A stretch of DNA of 6,101 bases from Acidobacteriaceae bacterium (GTDB lineage Bacteria; Acidobacteriota; Terriglobia; Terriglobales; Acidobacteriaceae). Shown piece after piece: positions 1 to 6,101 of the stretch. The notes below the pieces were generated by a model, which had not been told where the DNA came from, ran no database searches, and saw only the letters and a list, made by a program, of their open reading frames with translations. The stretch is from positions 1-6,101 of the forward strand of contig PMXH01000414.1 of assembly GCA_003165855.1 (NCBI GenBank), written 5' to 3'. Within the stretch, counting starts at the first letter, position 1; each line of letters opens with the position of its first letter. A program made the translations under genes and the position numbers.

Positions 1-272
1 GGGTAATCATCTCGGAGATTTATCCCACTAAGGTTCGCGGGCGTGGCATGTCAATCGCCACAACCGCACTCTGGTTGGTGGGGTACTTGGGGAACCAACT
101 ATTTCCCATCATGCAAAAACATCTGGGATCGGACGGCACTTTCTGGTGCTTCAGCGCCGGAGCATTGCTAACGATCATTCTCGTCGGCTGGCTGATTCCC
201 GAAACTAAAGGCCGGTCGCTGGAAGAGATCACGAAATTGTGGACGGAAGAGAAACCGGCGATGGTGGGTTGA
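1..272 (+). CDS. MFS sugar transporter, sugar-porter family (C-terminal fragment)
   Basis: Only the last 89 or so residues are present; the reading frame is open from base 3 to a TGA at 270-272. The fragment begins in the E-x-Y-P-T-x-x-R-G-x-G motif, which in sugar porters lies in the cytoplasmic loop before transmembrane helix 11. Two hydrophobic segments (helices 11 and 12) follow, and the tail carries P-E-T-K-G-R-S-L-E-E-I, the hallmark C-terminal signature of the sugar-porter family (XylE/GalP/GLUT type). It is therefore an inner-membrane carrier, probably a proton symporter for a monosaccharide; the substrate cannot be told from this part. The stop lies 29 bp before the GH5 start, so the two are probably cotranscribed and the carrier may import a sugar released by the downstream hydrolases. 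The family call is firm and the substrate is unknown. Confidence 0.9.
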   Translation, partial: VIISEIYPTKVRGRGMSIATTALWLVGYLGNQLFPIMQKHLGSDGTFWCFSAGALLTIILVGWLIPETKGRSLEEITKLWTEEKPAMVG

Positions 273-291
273 AGGTCAACCTAGCAACGTT

Positions 292-298
292 AGGAGGA
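292..298 (+). promoter_or_regulatory. Ribosome binding site of the GH5 gene
   Basis: AGGAGGA is a near-perfect Shine-Dalgarno sequence three bases before the ATG at 302. It decides the start: the open frame runs upstream to 239, inside the preceding transporter gene, but no comparable site precedes an earlier start, and the upstream extension would place 21 unrelated residues ahead of the Tat signal. Confidence 0.7.
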
Positions 299-301
299 AC
301 G

Positions 302-1594
302 ATGGTAAAGATGCGAAACGATCGAACGGAAACAGAGATCTCAGCAGCCTCCTTCACTCGTTTCACCCGGCGCAGCCTGCTTAAGTCCGCCACCGCTGTC
401 GTATCTGCCGCGATTCTCCCCACGGCATTTTCGGCCTTCGCGTTCTCTGAGCAGAGGCCGCCCGCGAAAAATCCGCCCTGGTACGGTTTTAATCTTCTCG
501 AGTACTTCTCCACCGATCCTGACTGGATGAAATATTTCCCCTACAAGAATGATGGGATGTTCCTCGAAGACGACTTCCGCTGGATTCGCGACTGGGGCTT
601 CAACTGGGTTCGCTTGCCCATGGATTATCGCTTTTGGACCGCCCCCGATCTCTTCACCATCCACGAAAAGCAAATCGAACCGATCGATCGAGCCATCCGG
701 CTGGGCGAACAATTCGGAATTCACGTGAACGTTTGTCTCCACCGTGCCCCAGGCTTATGCATTCTTGACACGATGGATGAAAAGCTTACGGGCATTGCCG
801 TCACGAAGGAGAAGACCAACGTCTTCACCGATCCGCACACGCTCGACGCCTTTATCCATCAATGGACCTTCTTCGCTGATCGCTACAAGGGCATTCCAAG
901 CCGGCGCCTCAGCTTCAACCTGGTGAACGAGCCCATCGCTCTTCCGAATGCGACGGAGCTCGCAGAGCTCCAGCAGCATGGTCCTATTAAGACGACGGAC
1001 CTGTTTAACTCTGAACTGCTGCAACGTCACGCCAAGGACTACACGCGCGTGGCCAAGGCGGCTGTGGATGCGATCCACGCCGACGACCCGCAGCGCTTGG
1101 TCGTAACCGATGGTTATCCGGGCGGAGGTTTGCCGATTCCGGATCTCTTCGGTACTGGCATGCTGCAAAGCTGTCACACCTACAATCCCATTCAACTCAC
1201 CCATCATCAATGCGAGTGGGTGCGCGGCATTCTCACCGGCTCAGAACCGCTGCCGACATGGCCTCTCAAGGACGACAAGGGAAAAGTCATTTGCGATCGC
1301 CAAACCCTCGAGACTATCTTTCATCCCTGGGCCGGCCTTGCGGCCGAGGGAGTTCCCATCCACTTCGGCGAAATGGGTTGTTATAAGCACACTCCGCCCG
1401 AGGTTGTGCTGGCGTGGTTTAACGACACGCTCGACGCTCTGACTGAATTGAATTCCGGGTGGGCCTTGTGGAATTTCCGCGGTCCCTTTGGTGTACTCGA
1501 CACGGAACGTCAGGGAACGAAGTTCGAGGACTGGAAAGGACACAAGCTCGATCGGCCGCTCCTCACGCTTTTGCAGAAGAAGATGAAGGCATAA
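302..1594 (+). CDS. Tat-exported glycoside hydrolase family 5 (cellulase-like) enzyme
   Basis: 430 residues from the ATG at 302. The N terminus has a twin-arginine signal: T-R-R-S-L-L-K (Arg23-Arg24), a hydrophobic stretch, and a likely cleavage after A-F-A near residue 47, so the enzyme should be exported folded through the Tat system. The rest is a (beta/alpha)8 hydrolase of clan GH-A. Visible GH5 landmarks are N-W-V-R-L-P near residue 100, a conserved His in C-L-H-R, the acid/base in F-N-L-V-N-E-P (Glu210), H-x-Y (His292, Tyr294), and the nucleophile in H-F-G-E-M-G (Glu357). The 147-residue spacing between the two glutamates suits the family. GH5 enzymes are retaining beta-glycosidases acting on beta-1,4-glucans, mannans, xylans and others; the subfamily and substrate cannot be read from sequence alone. 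No carbohydrate-binding module is seen. It is followed 56 bp later by a second hydrolase, which suggests joint action on one glycan. Confidence 0.88.
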   Translation: MVKMRNDRTETEISAASFTRFTRRSLLKSATAVVSAAILPTAFSAFAFSEQRPPAKNPPWYGFNLLEYFSTDPDWMKYFPYKNDGMFLEDDFRWIRDWGFNWVRLPMDYRFWTAPDLFTIHEKQIEPIDRAIRLGEQFGIHVNVCLHRAPGLCILDTMDEKLTGIAVTKEKTNVFTDPHTLDAFIHQWTFFADRYKGIPSRRLSFNLVNEPIALPNATELAELQQHGPIKTTDLFNSELLQRHAKDYTRVAKAAVDAIHADDPQRLVVTDGYPGGGLPIPDLFGTGMLQSCHTYNPIQLTHHQCEWVRGILTGSEPLPTWPLKDDKGKVICDRQTLETIFHPWAGLAAEGVPIHFGEMGCYKHTPPEVVLAWFNDTLDALTELNSGWALWNFRGPFGVLDTERQGTKFEDWKGHKLDRPLLTLLQKKMKA

Positions 1595-1637
1595 CCAATG
1601 GACCAAAACGCCGCGCTGCTCGGCGCCGAAACACCGC

Positions 1638-1643
1638 AAGGAG
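1638..1643 (+). promoter_or_regulatory. Ribosome binding site of the GH39-like gene
   Basis: AAGGAG lies seven bases before the ATG at 1651. The open frame extends back to 1459 inside the GH5 gene, but this site plus the signal peptide that begins directly at 1651 fix the start here. Confidence 0.65.
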
Positions 1644-1650
1644 TTTACTG

Positions 1651-3216
1651 ATGAAGATTCTCGCACGTTATTGCTTCTGTTCCCTGCTGCTCTGCGTTGC
1701 TGCATTCACGCAAAACACGAATGCGGGATTCCGTTCCTTACGAGTGGATGCCAGCAAGGTGATCGGCGAGATCCGATCGTTCCAGGGATTGAATGGTCCG
1801 CCCAGTCCGCTGATGACGGGACTTCCGAATCTTGCGCAGCAATACAAAGACCTTCGCATCAGCCAGGTTCGCACCCACGATCTGATGGGTCCGAGCGAGA
1901 TCGATTCAAAATTCGAACAGTCCAACGGGGAACTCGCCTGGCTTATTCCCGACCCCGCGCAGCGTGCGGGTGTGGTGAAAGCGGGCAATGCCAGCATCAT
2001 CTTTCCCGACGAGAGTGCCGATCCCGAAAAGCCCGCGAGCTACAACTTTGCTCCGACCGACAAGGTGCTCGCCGCCATTCGCGCCATCGGAGCGGAGGTC
2101 TATTACCGCATCGGACGCAGCTGGGGCGCCAATATCAATCCGCCGGCCGATTTCGACAAGTTTGCCAACGTGGTGAAACATATCGCCATGCACTACAACC
2201 AGGGCTGGGCGAACGGTTTCCATTACGACATCCGCTACTGGGAATTCTGGAACGAGCCGGACGGTCTCTTCTGGTCTGGCACTCCTGAGCAGTTTTACTC
2301 GTTGTACGAGAAAACAGCGCGAGCCTTGAAGTCCGTTGATCCGAGACTCAAGGTTGGCGGTGACGCCAAAGCATTCCCTTACGATGACGGAGGTTTTCGC
2401 GAAGGATTCATCGATTACTGCGCCGCGCACAAGCTGCCGCTCGATTTCTACTCATGGCACACCTATGCGGATTCTTCCGCCGATCCTTACGATGCCGTTC
2501 GCCTTGCCCAGCAGATTCGCGGCATTCTGGACACTCATGGTTTTCCCAACGCGGAAAGCATTCTCTCCGAGTGGAATCTGACCCCTGACTTTACCGACAA
2601 TGAGAAGGCTAGGCTTCAAGGCATGGACAATGCCGCTTACATCGGCGCCGTGCTGAGCTATTTCCAGGATGCCCCCATTGATCACGCGCAGTTCTATCGC
2701 GGCGATGCGGCGTGGATGGGACTCTTTAGCCTGCAGGGGCAGTATTTCAAGACTGCGTATACGTTCCAGGCCATGGGGAGAATGCTGGATACGCCTCAGC
2801 GCCTTCCGGTTACGGGTACCGACACTTTCGGTTTCGCGGCGCTTGCGGGTCGTTCGGCAGACGGCAACACGGTGCAGATATTGATCAGTAATTACGCGAT
2901 TCCCACGGGCTTTAAGGCGCACATCATGCAAATGCCTCCGGAACTATTGAAGGCGTCGCCCCCGATGCCTGACTTTTCGAAGATCAAGTTTCTGCCGCTC
3001 CGTACTGACATCGTCTATCGCGATAATGCTGGCTACAATCTCACGATCAACAATTTGCCGTGGGGAAAGACCGCATTCGGCGTGAAGCGCTACCGGATTA
3101 GTCAGACTCAGAATCTCGAGTTGGTCGAGGAAAAGTCCGGCGCGGGAGCTACTTTGAATTTATCGAATCCGCTCGCGCCCGATGCAGTAGAACTCATCGT
3201 TCTTCAGCGCAGGTAA
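1651..3216 (+). CDS. Secreted GH39-like glycoside hydrolase (beta-xylosidase/iduronidase type)
   Basis: 521 residues. The N terminus is a Sec-type signal peptide: Lys2 and Arg6, a hydrophobic core rich in Leu and Cys, and probable cleavage after T-N-A (residue 25). There is no proper lipobox, because the residue before Cys15 is Leu. The catalytic domain is a clan GH-A barrel: Y-W-E-F-W-N-E-P carries the acid/base Glu202, S-W-H-T-Y carries His270, and I-L-S-E-W-N carries the probable nucleophile Glu307. The Y/W-E-x-W-N-E-P-D motif and the roughly 105-residue interval are typical of GH39 (beta-xylosidases, alpha-L-iduronidases). After about residue 400 a beta-rich region follows, consistent with the accessory beta-sandwich of these enzymes. 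GH39 enzymes remove terminal sugars with retention of configuration. A uronic-acid-related activity would fit the uxuA neighbour, but that is inference. GH30 or GH51 are the closest alternatives and are less well matched. It is probably cotranscribed with the GH5 gene and uxuA. Confidence 0.75.
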   Translation: MKILARYCFCSLLLCVAAFTQNTNAGFRSLRVDASKVIGEIRSFQGLNGPPSPLMTGLPNLAQQYKDLRISQVRTHDLMGPSEIDSKFEQSNGELAWLIPDPAQRAGVVKAGNASIIFPDESADPEKPASYNFAPTDKVLAAIRAIGAEVYYRIGRSWGANINPPADFDKFANVVKHIAMHYNQGWANGFHYDIRYWEFWNEPDGLFWSGTPEQFYSLYEKTARALKSVDPRLKVGGDAKAFPYDDGGFREGFIDYCAAHKLPLDFYSWHTYADSSADPYDAVRLAQQIRGILDTHGFPNAESILSEWNLTPDFTDNEKARLQGMDNAAYIGAVLSYFQDAPIDHAQFYRGDAAWMGLFSLQGQYFKTAYTFQAMGRMLDTPQRLPVTGTDTFGFAALAGRSADGNTVQILISNYAIPTGFKAHIMQMPPELLKASPPMPDFSKIKFLPLRTDIVYRDNAGYNLTINNLPWGKTAFGVKRYRISQTQNLELVEEKSGAGATLNLSNPLAPDAVELIVLQRR

Positions 3217-3267
3217 TCGCCACCGTATGGATAACCCGATGCGAGACAAAGGGGTAACATCAAAGGC

Positions 3268-4458
3268 ATGAAGGAGACGTGGCGATGGTTTGGGCCGGGC
3301 GATCCGGTTCCTCTCGATCACATCAAGCAAGCGGGAGCCACTGGGATCGTGTCCGCCTTGCACCATCTCTACCGGGGGGAAGCCTGGCCGTTGGACGAGG
3401 TCATCAAGCGCAAAGGCGAGATTCTCGCCGCGGGTTTCGTCTGGTCAGTGGTGGAGAGCATTCCGATCCACAATTCCATCAAGCTTCGATCCGCATCTCA
3501 TGACAATTTCATCGGTGCGTGGAAGGACACCCTAGCCGCAGTTGCGCAGGCAGGCGTAGAAGTCATCTGCTATAACTTCATGCCGGTCGTGGATTGGACG
3601 AGGACTGACCTTCAGTGGCGTCTTCCAACTACGGGCTACGCCCTGCGTTTTGATGCGGTAGATTTTGCGGTGTACGATCTCTTCATCCTCGAGCGCAAAG
3701 GGGCTGAGGCCGACTATTCCGAGGATCGCGCTCGAACAGCGAGCGCCCGTTTCCGTTCCATGCCGCAGGCACGCAGAGATGACCTGGAACAAACGATCAT
3801 CGCCGGCCTCCCTGGCGCCGAGGCATCGTACAACCGCGAGACGATTCGCAACCTGATCGCTGAATACGACGGCGTGACTGCTGCCGAGTTGCGAAGCAAC
3901 CTCATCGCATTCCTGCGGGAAGTCGTTCCGGTAGCGCAGGACATTGGTCTCCGTCTCGCCGTACACCCGGACGATCCACCCTGGTCGCTGTTTGGGCTTC
4001 CGCGCGTCGTCTCGACCGCCGACGATGTGAGGGCCATCCTCGGTTCTTGCGAAACGCTTGCAAACGGACTCACGTTTTGTGTCGGGTCGTTCGGAGCCAG
4101 AGCCGATAACGATCTGCTGAGCATGGCTCGCGAATTTGGTGCTCGTATTCACTTCGTACATCTGCGGCAAGTGACCAGAGAATCCGACGGATCCTTTTAT
4201 GAAGCGGAACACTTGGCAGGCAGTTCCGATATGGTGGGCGTGATCCGCATTGTGCTGGAAGAAGAGGGGCACCGCCGGCGCGCGGGCCGGCCAGACCATG
4301 AAATCCCCATGCGTCCGGACCACGGTCATCTGCTCGCCGACGATATTGGCAAGAACGTAAATCCCGGCTATTCGCTGGTGGGCAGGCTAAAAGGGCTCGC
4401 CGAACTGCGCGGCGTCATGCATGGCTTGAAGTATGCAATTTCAGAATTAGCCAGGTAA
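3268..4458 (+). CDS. uxuA: D-mannonate dehydratase UxuA (EC 4.2.1.8)
   Basis: 396 residues, essentially the family's usual length (about 394 in E. coli). It dehydrates D-mannonate to 2-keto-3-deoxy-D-gluconate in the cytoplasmic glucuronate (Ashwell) pathway. The start [10 protein letters not shown] and the A-L-H-H segment are characteristic UxuA sequence and fix the ATG at 3268. Metal and active-site positions of this TIM-barrel family are present: His233 (H-P-D-D-P-P), Cys271 (F-C-V-G-S), His298 (H-F-V-H-L-R), and Asp351/His352 in M-R-P-D-H-G-H. The C-terminal [15 protein letters not shown] segment is intact. Metal binding (Mn/Fe type) follows from the family. The ribosome site is weak: AAAGGGG is 13 bases upstream and AAAGG almost touches the ATG, so translation may depend on coupling to upstream genes. 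The next gene is an SDR that may supply its substrate. Confidence 0.97.
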   Translation: MKETWRWFGPGDPVPLDHIKQAGATGIVSALHHLYRGEAWPLDEVIKRKGEILAAGFVWSVVESIPIHNSIKLRSASHDNFIGAWKDTLAAVAQAGVEVICYNFMPVVDWTRTDLQWRLPTTGYALRFDAVDFAVYDLFILERKGAEADYSEDRARTASARFRSMPQARRDDLEQTIIAGLPGAEASYNRETIRNLIAEYDGVTAAELRSNLIAFLREVVPVAQDIGLRLAVHPDDPPWSLFGLPRVVSTADDVRAILGSCETLANGLTFCVGSFGARADNDLLSMAREFGARIHFVHLRQVTRESDGSFYEAEHLAGSSDMVGVIRIVLEEEGHRRRAGRPDHEIPMRPDHGHLLADDIGKNVNPGYSLVGRLKGLAELRGVMHGLKYAISELAR

Positions 4459-4536
4459 AACGCATGAGTGTTCTGCCAATCTTCCGTTGAGTAGCAATTA
4501 CAGTTAGTATGACCAGCGAACGAAGGACTTAACCGT

Positions 4537-5319
4537 ATGAATGACTTCGCAGGACGAGTTGCCCTGGTAACGGGTACGACGGGAATTGGCCGATCGATTG
4601 CGTTGCGCTTCGCCGCAGGCGGTGCCGAGGTGGTTTCGTGCGGCATTGAGATAGCTGGGAACGAGGAGTTGGCTCGCGATGCGGCAAGGCTTGGTTTCAC
4701 GCTCAAGGTCGAAACCTGCGATGTGACCAGCCCCGACCAGGTGCGCTCGGTCATTGCGCGAACCGCAAGCAGCTTCGGAGGCCTGGACATTATCGTCAAT
4801 GCAGCCGCGATTCATCCCTTCGGTACGGTCTTGGAAACCGACCTTGCGACCTGGAACCGCTGCATGATGGTGAACGTTGGCAGCATCTATCTCATGGCGC
4901 ACCTGGGCATCCCGGAGATGAAAAAGCGAGGAAGTGGGTCGATCCTCAATCTGGCGTCCGTTCAGGGATACGCCTGCCAGCGGGGCGTCGCCGCGTATGC
5001 CGCATCCAAGGGGGCAATCCACAGCTTGACGCGTGCCCTGGCCCTCGACCATGCTGCCGACAACATTCGCGTCAATTCGATCAGCCCTGGCTCGATCCGT
5101 ACACCCATGCTGGCACGCTCCGCGGCCAACTTCTCGCCCGATGTCCCGACCGAAGAGGCGTTCGCACGTTTTGGCGCGGCGCATCCGCTCGGGCGCATTG
5201 GCACTCCGGAGGAGGTGGCTGAATTGGCGGCGTTTCTGGCCTCAGACAAAGCGGGATTCTGCACCGGCGGCGATTACCTTGTGGACGGCGGACTGCTCGC
5301 TGGCATTGGTGTCCAATGA
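4537..5319 (+). CDS. SDR-family oxidoreductase, candidate fructuronate reductase
   Basis: 260 residues, the usual length of a classical short-chain dehydrogenase/reductase. The Rossmann fold motif is T-G-T-T-G-I-G (residues 12-18), Asp62 lies in C-D-V-T for adenine contact, and N-A-A is at 88-90. The catalytic tetrad is Asn113, Ser141, Tyr154, Lys158 (Y-A-A-S-K). The S-P-G motif is at 183-185 and the C terminus has the common G-G-D-Y-L-V-D-G-G. It reduces or oxidises a carbonyl/alcohol with NAD(P). By position after uxuA, it is likely the D-mannonate/D-fructuronate oxidoreductase, a step carried out by SDR enzymes in some bacteria instead of the long-chain UxuB. KduD-like or sugar-dehydrogenase activity cannot be excluded. 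The end of strand beta-2 (S-C-G-I-E) lacks the usual Asp of NAD-preferring members, so cofactor preference is unclear. GAAGGA nine bases upstream supports the ATG at 4537. Its 78-bp gap from uxuA is the second largest here and shows no terminator. Confidence 0.85.
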   Translation: MNDFAGRVALVTGTTGIGRSIALRFAAGGAEVVSCGIEIAGNEELARDAARLGFTLKVETCDVTSPDQVRSVIARTASSFGGLDIIVNAAAIHPFGTVLETDLATWNRCMMVNVGSIYLMAHLGIPEMKKRGSGSILNLASVQGYACQRGVAAYAASKGAIHSLTRALALDHAADNIRVNSISPGSIRTPMLARSAANFSPDVPTEEAFARFGAAHPLGRIGTPEEVAELAAFLASDKAGFCTGGDYLVDGGLLAGIGVQ

Positions 5320-5325
5320 TGGTCC

Positions 5326-5385
5326 TTAATTCGATCGCTCTCGATTCGAGCATTCTCAATTCGAGCATTCTCGATTCGATCAAGC
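5326..5385 (+). repeat. Four tandem copies of a 15-bp repeat
   Basis: The 60 bp divide exactly into four 15-base units at 5326, 5341, 5356 and 5371. The core is T-C-(G/A)-A-T-T-C-G-A-(G/T)-C-A-T-T-C. The two middle units differ by one base and the outer two are more diverged, as in an ageing tandem duplication. The array starts six bases after the SDR stop. Parts can pair (TCGAG-catt-CTCGA at 5361-5374), but there is no T-run, so it does not look like a terminator. The unit is a multiple of three, and one frame (5316-5393), whose ATG overlaps the SDR stop as ATGA, reads a 25-residue peptide made of four L-(D/N)-S-x-x pentads. Whether this is translated is unknown. No function is assigned. Confidence 0.85.
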
Positions 5386-5389
5386 TGAC

Positions 5390-5418
5390 TTGACGATCAA
5401 CGATTCCTAGGTTCCTAT
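5390..5418 (+). promoter_or_regulatory. Possible promoter for the downstream transporter gene
   Basis: TTGACG (5390-5395) is a good -35-like hexamer. A poor -10-like TCCTAT follows at 5413-5418 after 17 bp. It sits in the largest gap of the window, about 80 bases before the proposed transporter start, which is where a separate promoter would be expected. The -10 matches the consensus in only three positions, so the call is weak. CGATCAA occurs twice around it (5377-5383 and 5394-5400), with TTGA between, which could be an operator. Confidence 0.2.
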
Positions 5419-5487
5419 TGCAAGATCGCGATAATTTGTGGACGATGGTGCGCAGTTCGAAACGATGCTGTCAGCTTAGTTCCTTCC

Positions 5488-5491
5488 GGAG
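5488..5491 (+). promoter_or_regulatory. Likely ribosome binding site for the TTG start at 5497
   Basis: GGAG lies five bases before TTG at 5497. It matters because that TTG is the only ATG, GTG or TTG codon in the transporter frame between the preceding in-frame stop (5386-5388) and the first membrane helix. Confidence 0.4.
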
Positions 5492-5496
5492 CGATC

Positions 5497-6101
5497 TTGC
5501 CGCGAATCATCTCGAACAGTTCAAACCTGCCGCGCCGGCGATGGCGAATCGCCTTCCTGCTCGCTCTCGGAGTTCTGGTCAACTTCTTCGACCGGATCAA
5601 CTTGTCGGTCTCTCGCGATGCGCTTCATGACTCGTTTGGCTTGTCCCTGGTTGCTTTCGGCTACCTCTCCAGCGCCTTCAGTTGGACTTACGCGCTAATG
5701 CAGATGCCCGCCGGGGTCTTGCTGGACCGGTTAGGAGTGCGCCGCGTAGGCAGAATCAGCGCGTTCCTGTGGAGCATTGCCTCCTTTGCAGCCGCCCTCG
5801 CCCCCGGCCTTAGCTGGTTCTTCGGAGCACGCCTCCTTCTGGGCGTGAGTGAATCTCCCACGTTTCCAGCGAATGCCAAAGCCTTGGGGTATTGGTTTAC
5901 CCAAGAGGAACGAAGTCTGGCAACGGCGATCACCGATGCGGCGGCAAAATTCTCCAGCGCAATCGGAGTCCCGTTGATCGGCCTGCTCCTCGTCTATTTT
6001 GGCTGGCGCTGGAGTTTCGCCGCTACTGGCTTCGTCAGCTTTCTCTATTTCGTCTTGTTTTGCCTCATTTACCGCAATCCCAGAGAAGACAAAGATCTGT
6101 C
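5497..6101 (+). CDS. MFS transporter, ACS (hexuronate/aldarate) family, N-terminal part
   Basis: About 201 residues are visible and the frame is still open at the window's end. No ATG or GTG exists in this frame upstream of helix 1; the TTG at 5497 gives a 16-residue lead before a basic R-R-R-W stretch and the first helix, a normal length for the family. Landmarks are N-F-F-D-R-I-N-L-S at the end of helix 1, the MFS loop 2-3 motif G-V-L-L-D-R-L-G-V-R-R, and R-L-L-L-G-V-S-E-S-P-T-F-P-A-N after helix 4, followed by W-F-T-Q-E-E-R. These are typical of the anion:cation symporter branch that includes ExuT, GudP and GarP, which import hexuronates or aldarates with protons. That substrate class agrees with the uxuA and SDR genes upstream. 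Alternative substrates (other organic anions) are possible. The ATG at 5541 is in a different frame and should not be used. Confidence 0.85.
   Translation, partial: MPRIISNSSNLPRRRWRIAFLLALGVLVNFFDRINLSVSRDALHDSFGLSLVAFGYLSSAFSWTYALMQMPAGVLLDRLGVRRVGRISAFLWSIASFAAALAPGLSWFFGARLLLGVSESPTFPANAKALGYWFTQEERSLATAITDAAAKFSSAIGVPLIGLLLVYFGWRWSFAATGFVSFLYFVLFCLIYRNPREDKDL

Noticed and set aside
239..301. Upstream extension of the GH5 frame into the preceding transporter gene
   Set aside because: The extra residues do not resemble a signal peptide, overlap a confident gene, and the strong ribosome site at 292-298 points to 302.
1609..1625. Hairpin CGCCG-N7-CGGCG between the two hydrolase genes as a terminator
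   Set aside because: The stem is only five base pairs with no T-run after it, and the genes look cotranscribed.
1459..1650. Upstream extension of the GH39-like frame inside the GH5 gene
   Set aside because: It overlaps conserved GH5 coding sequence and would bury the signal peptide; the ribosome site at 1638-1643 supports 1651.
3532..4329. Long open frame on the minus strand inside uxuA
   Set aside because: It is antisense to a fully conserved uxuA and its product has no recognisable motifs; such shadow frames are common in GC-rich genes.
4482..4510. Possible promoter before the SDR (TAGTAT at 4505-4510)
   Set aside because: The -35 position at 17 bp spacing reads TTCCGT, a poor match, and the better TTGAGT is only 12 bp away.
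4504..5184. Long minus-strand open frame opposite the SDR gene
   Set aside because: The SDR on the + strand has all family motifs, and the antisense product is not recognisable.
5326..5385. 15-bp repeats as a CRISPR array or replication iterons
   Set aside because: The units are directly adjacent with no spacers, too short for CRISPR, and no replication or cas gene is nearby.
5418..5630. 70-residue open frame starting at TTG 5418 as a separate small gene
   Set aside because: Its second half overlaps the conserved first helix of the MFS transporter in another frame, and its product has no recognisable features.

Overview
The window holds five complete or near-complete genes plus two truncated transporters' ends, all on the + strand and closely spaced. 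Gaps are 29, 56, 51, 78 and 177 bp. It reads as a carbohydrate-utilisation locus centred on uronic acids. The moderately high GC content, a Tat-exported GH5 protein and the sugar-porter and ACS-type MFS neighbours would fit a soil bacterium such as an Acidobacteriota (Terriglobia-like) member. That assignment is inference; no rRNA or other phylogenetic marker is present.

Layout. 1-272: C-terminal end of a sugar-porter-family MFS transporter. 302-1594: GH5-type glycoside hydrolase with a twin-arginine signal. 1651-3216: GH39-like (clan GH-A) glycoside hydrolase with a Sec-type signal. 3268-4458: mannonate dehydratase UxuA, the firmest call in the window. 4537-5319: classical short-chain dehydrogenase/reductase (SDR), a candidate fructuronate reductase. 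5326-5385: four tandem copies of a 15-bp unit lying immediately after the SDR stop codon. 5497-6101 (runs off the end): N-terminal half of an ACS-type MFS transporter (hexuronate/aldarate transporter-like), probably starting at TTG.

Inferred joint role: two exported hydrolases release sugars from an extracellular glycan, and the flanking MFS carriers import neutral sugar and sugar acid. Inside the cell the SDR would reduce D-fructuronate to D-mannonate, and UxuA would dehydrate that to 2-keto-3-deoxy-D-gluconate (KDG). Uronate isomerase (UxaC), KDG kinase, KDPG aldolase and a regulator are not in the window and would have to lie elsewhere. The individual enzyme families are known. The less ordinary parts are the combination of a Tat-GH5, a Sec-GH39 and UxuA/SDR in one run, the tandem-repeat micro-ORF after the SDR, and tiny ORFs that bridge two of the gaps. 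I see no CRISPR array, insertion sequence, tRNA, rRNA or clear rho-independent terminator.
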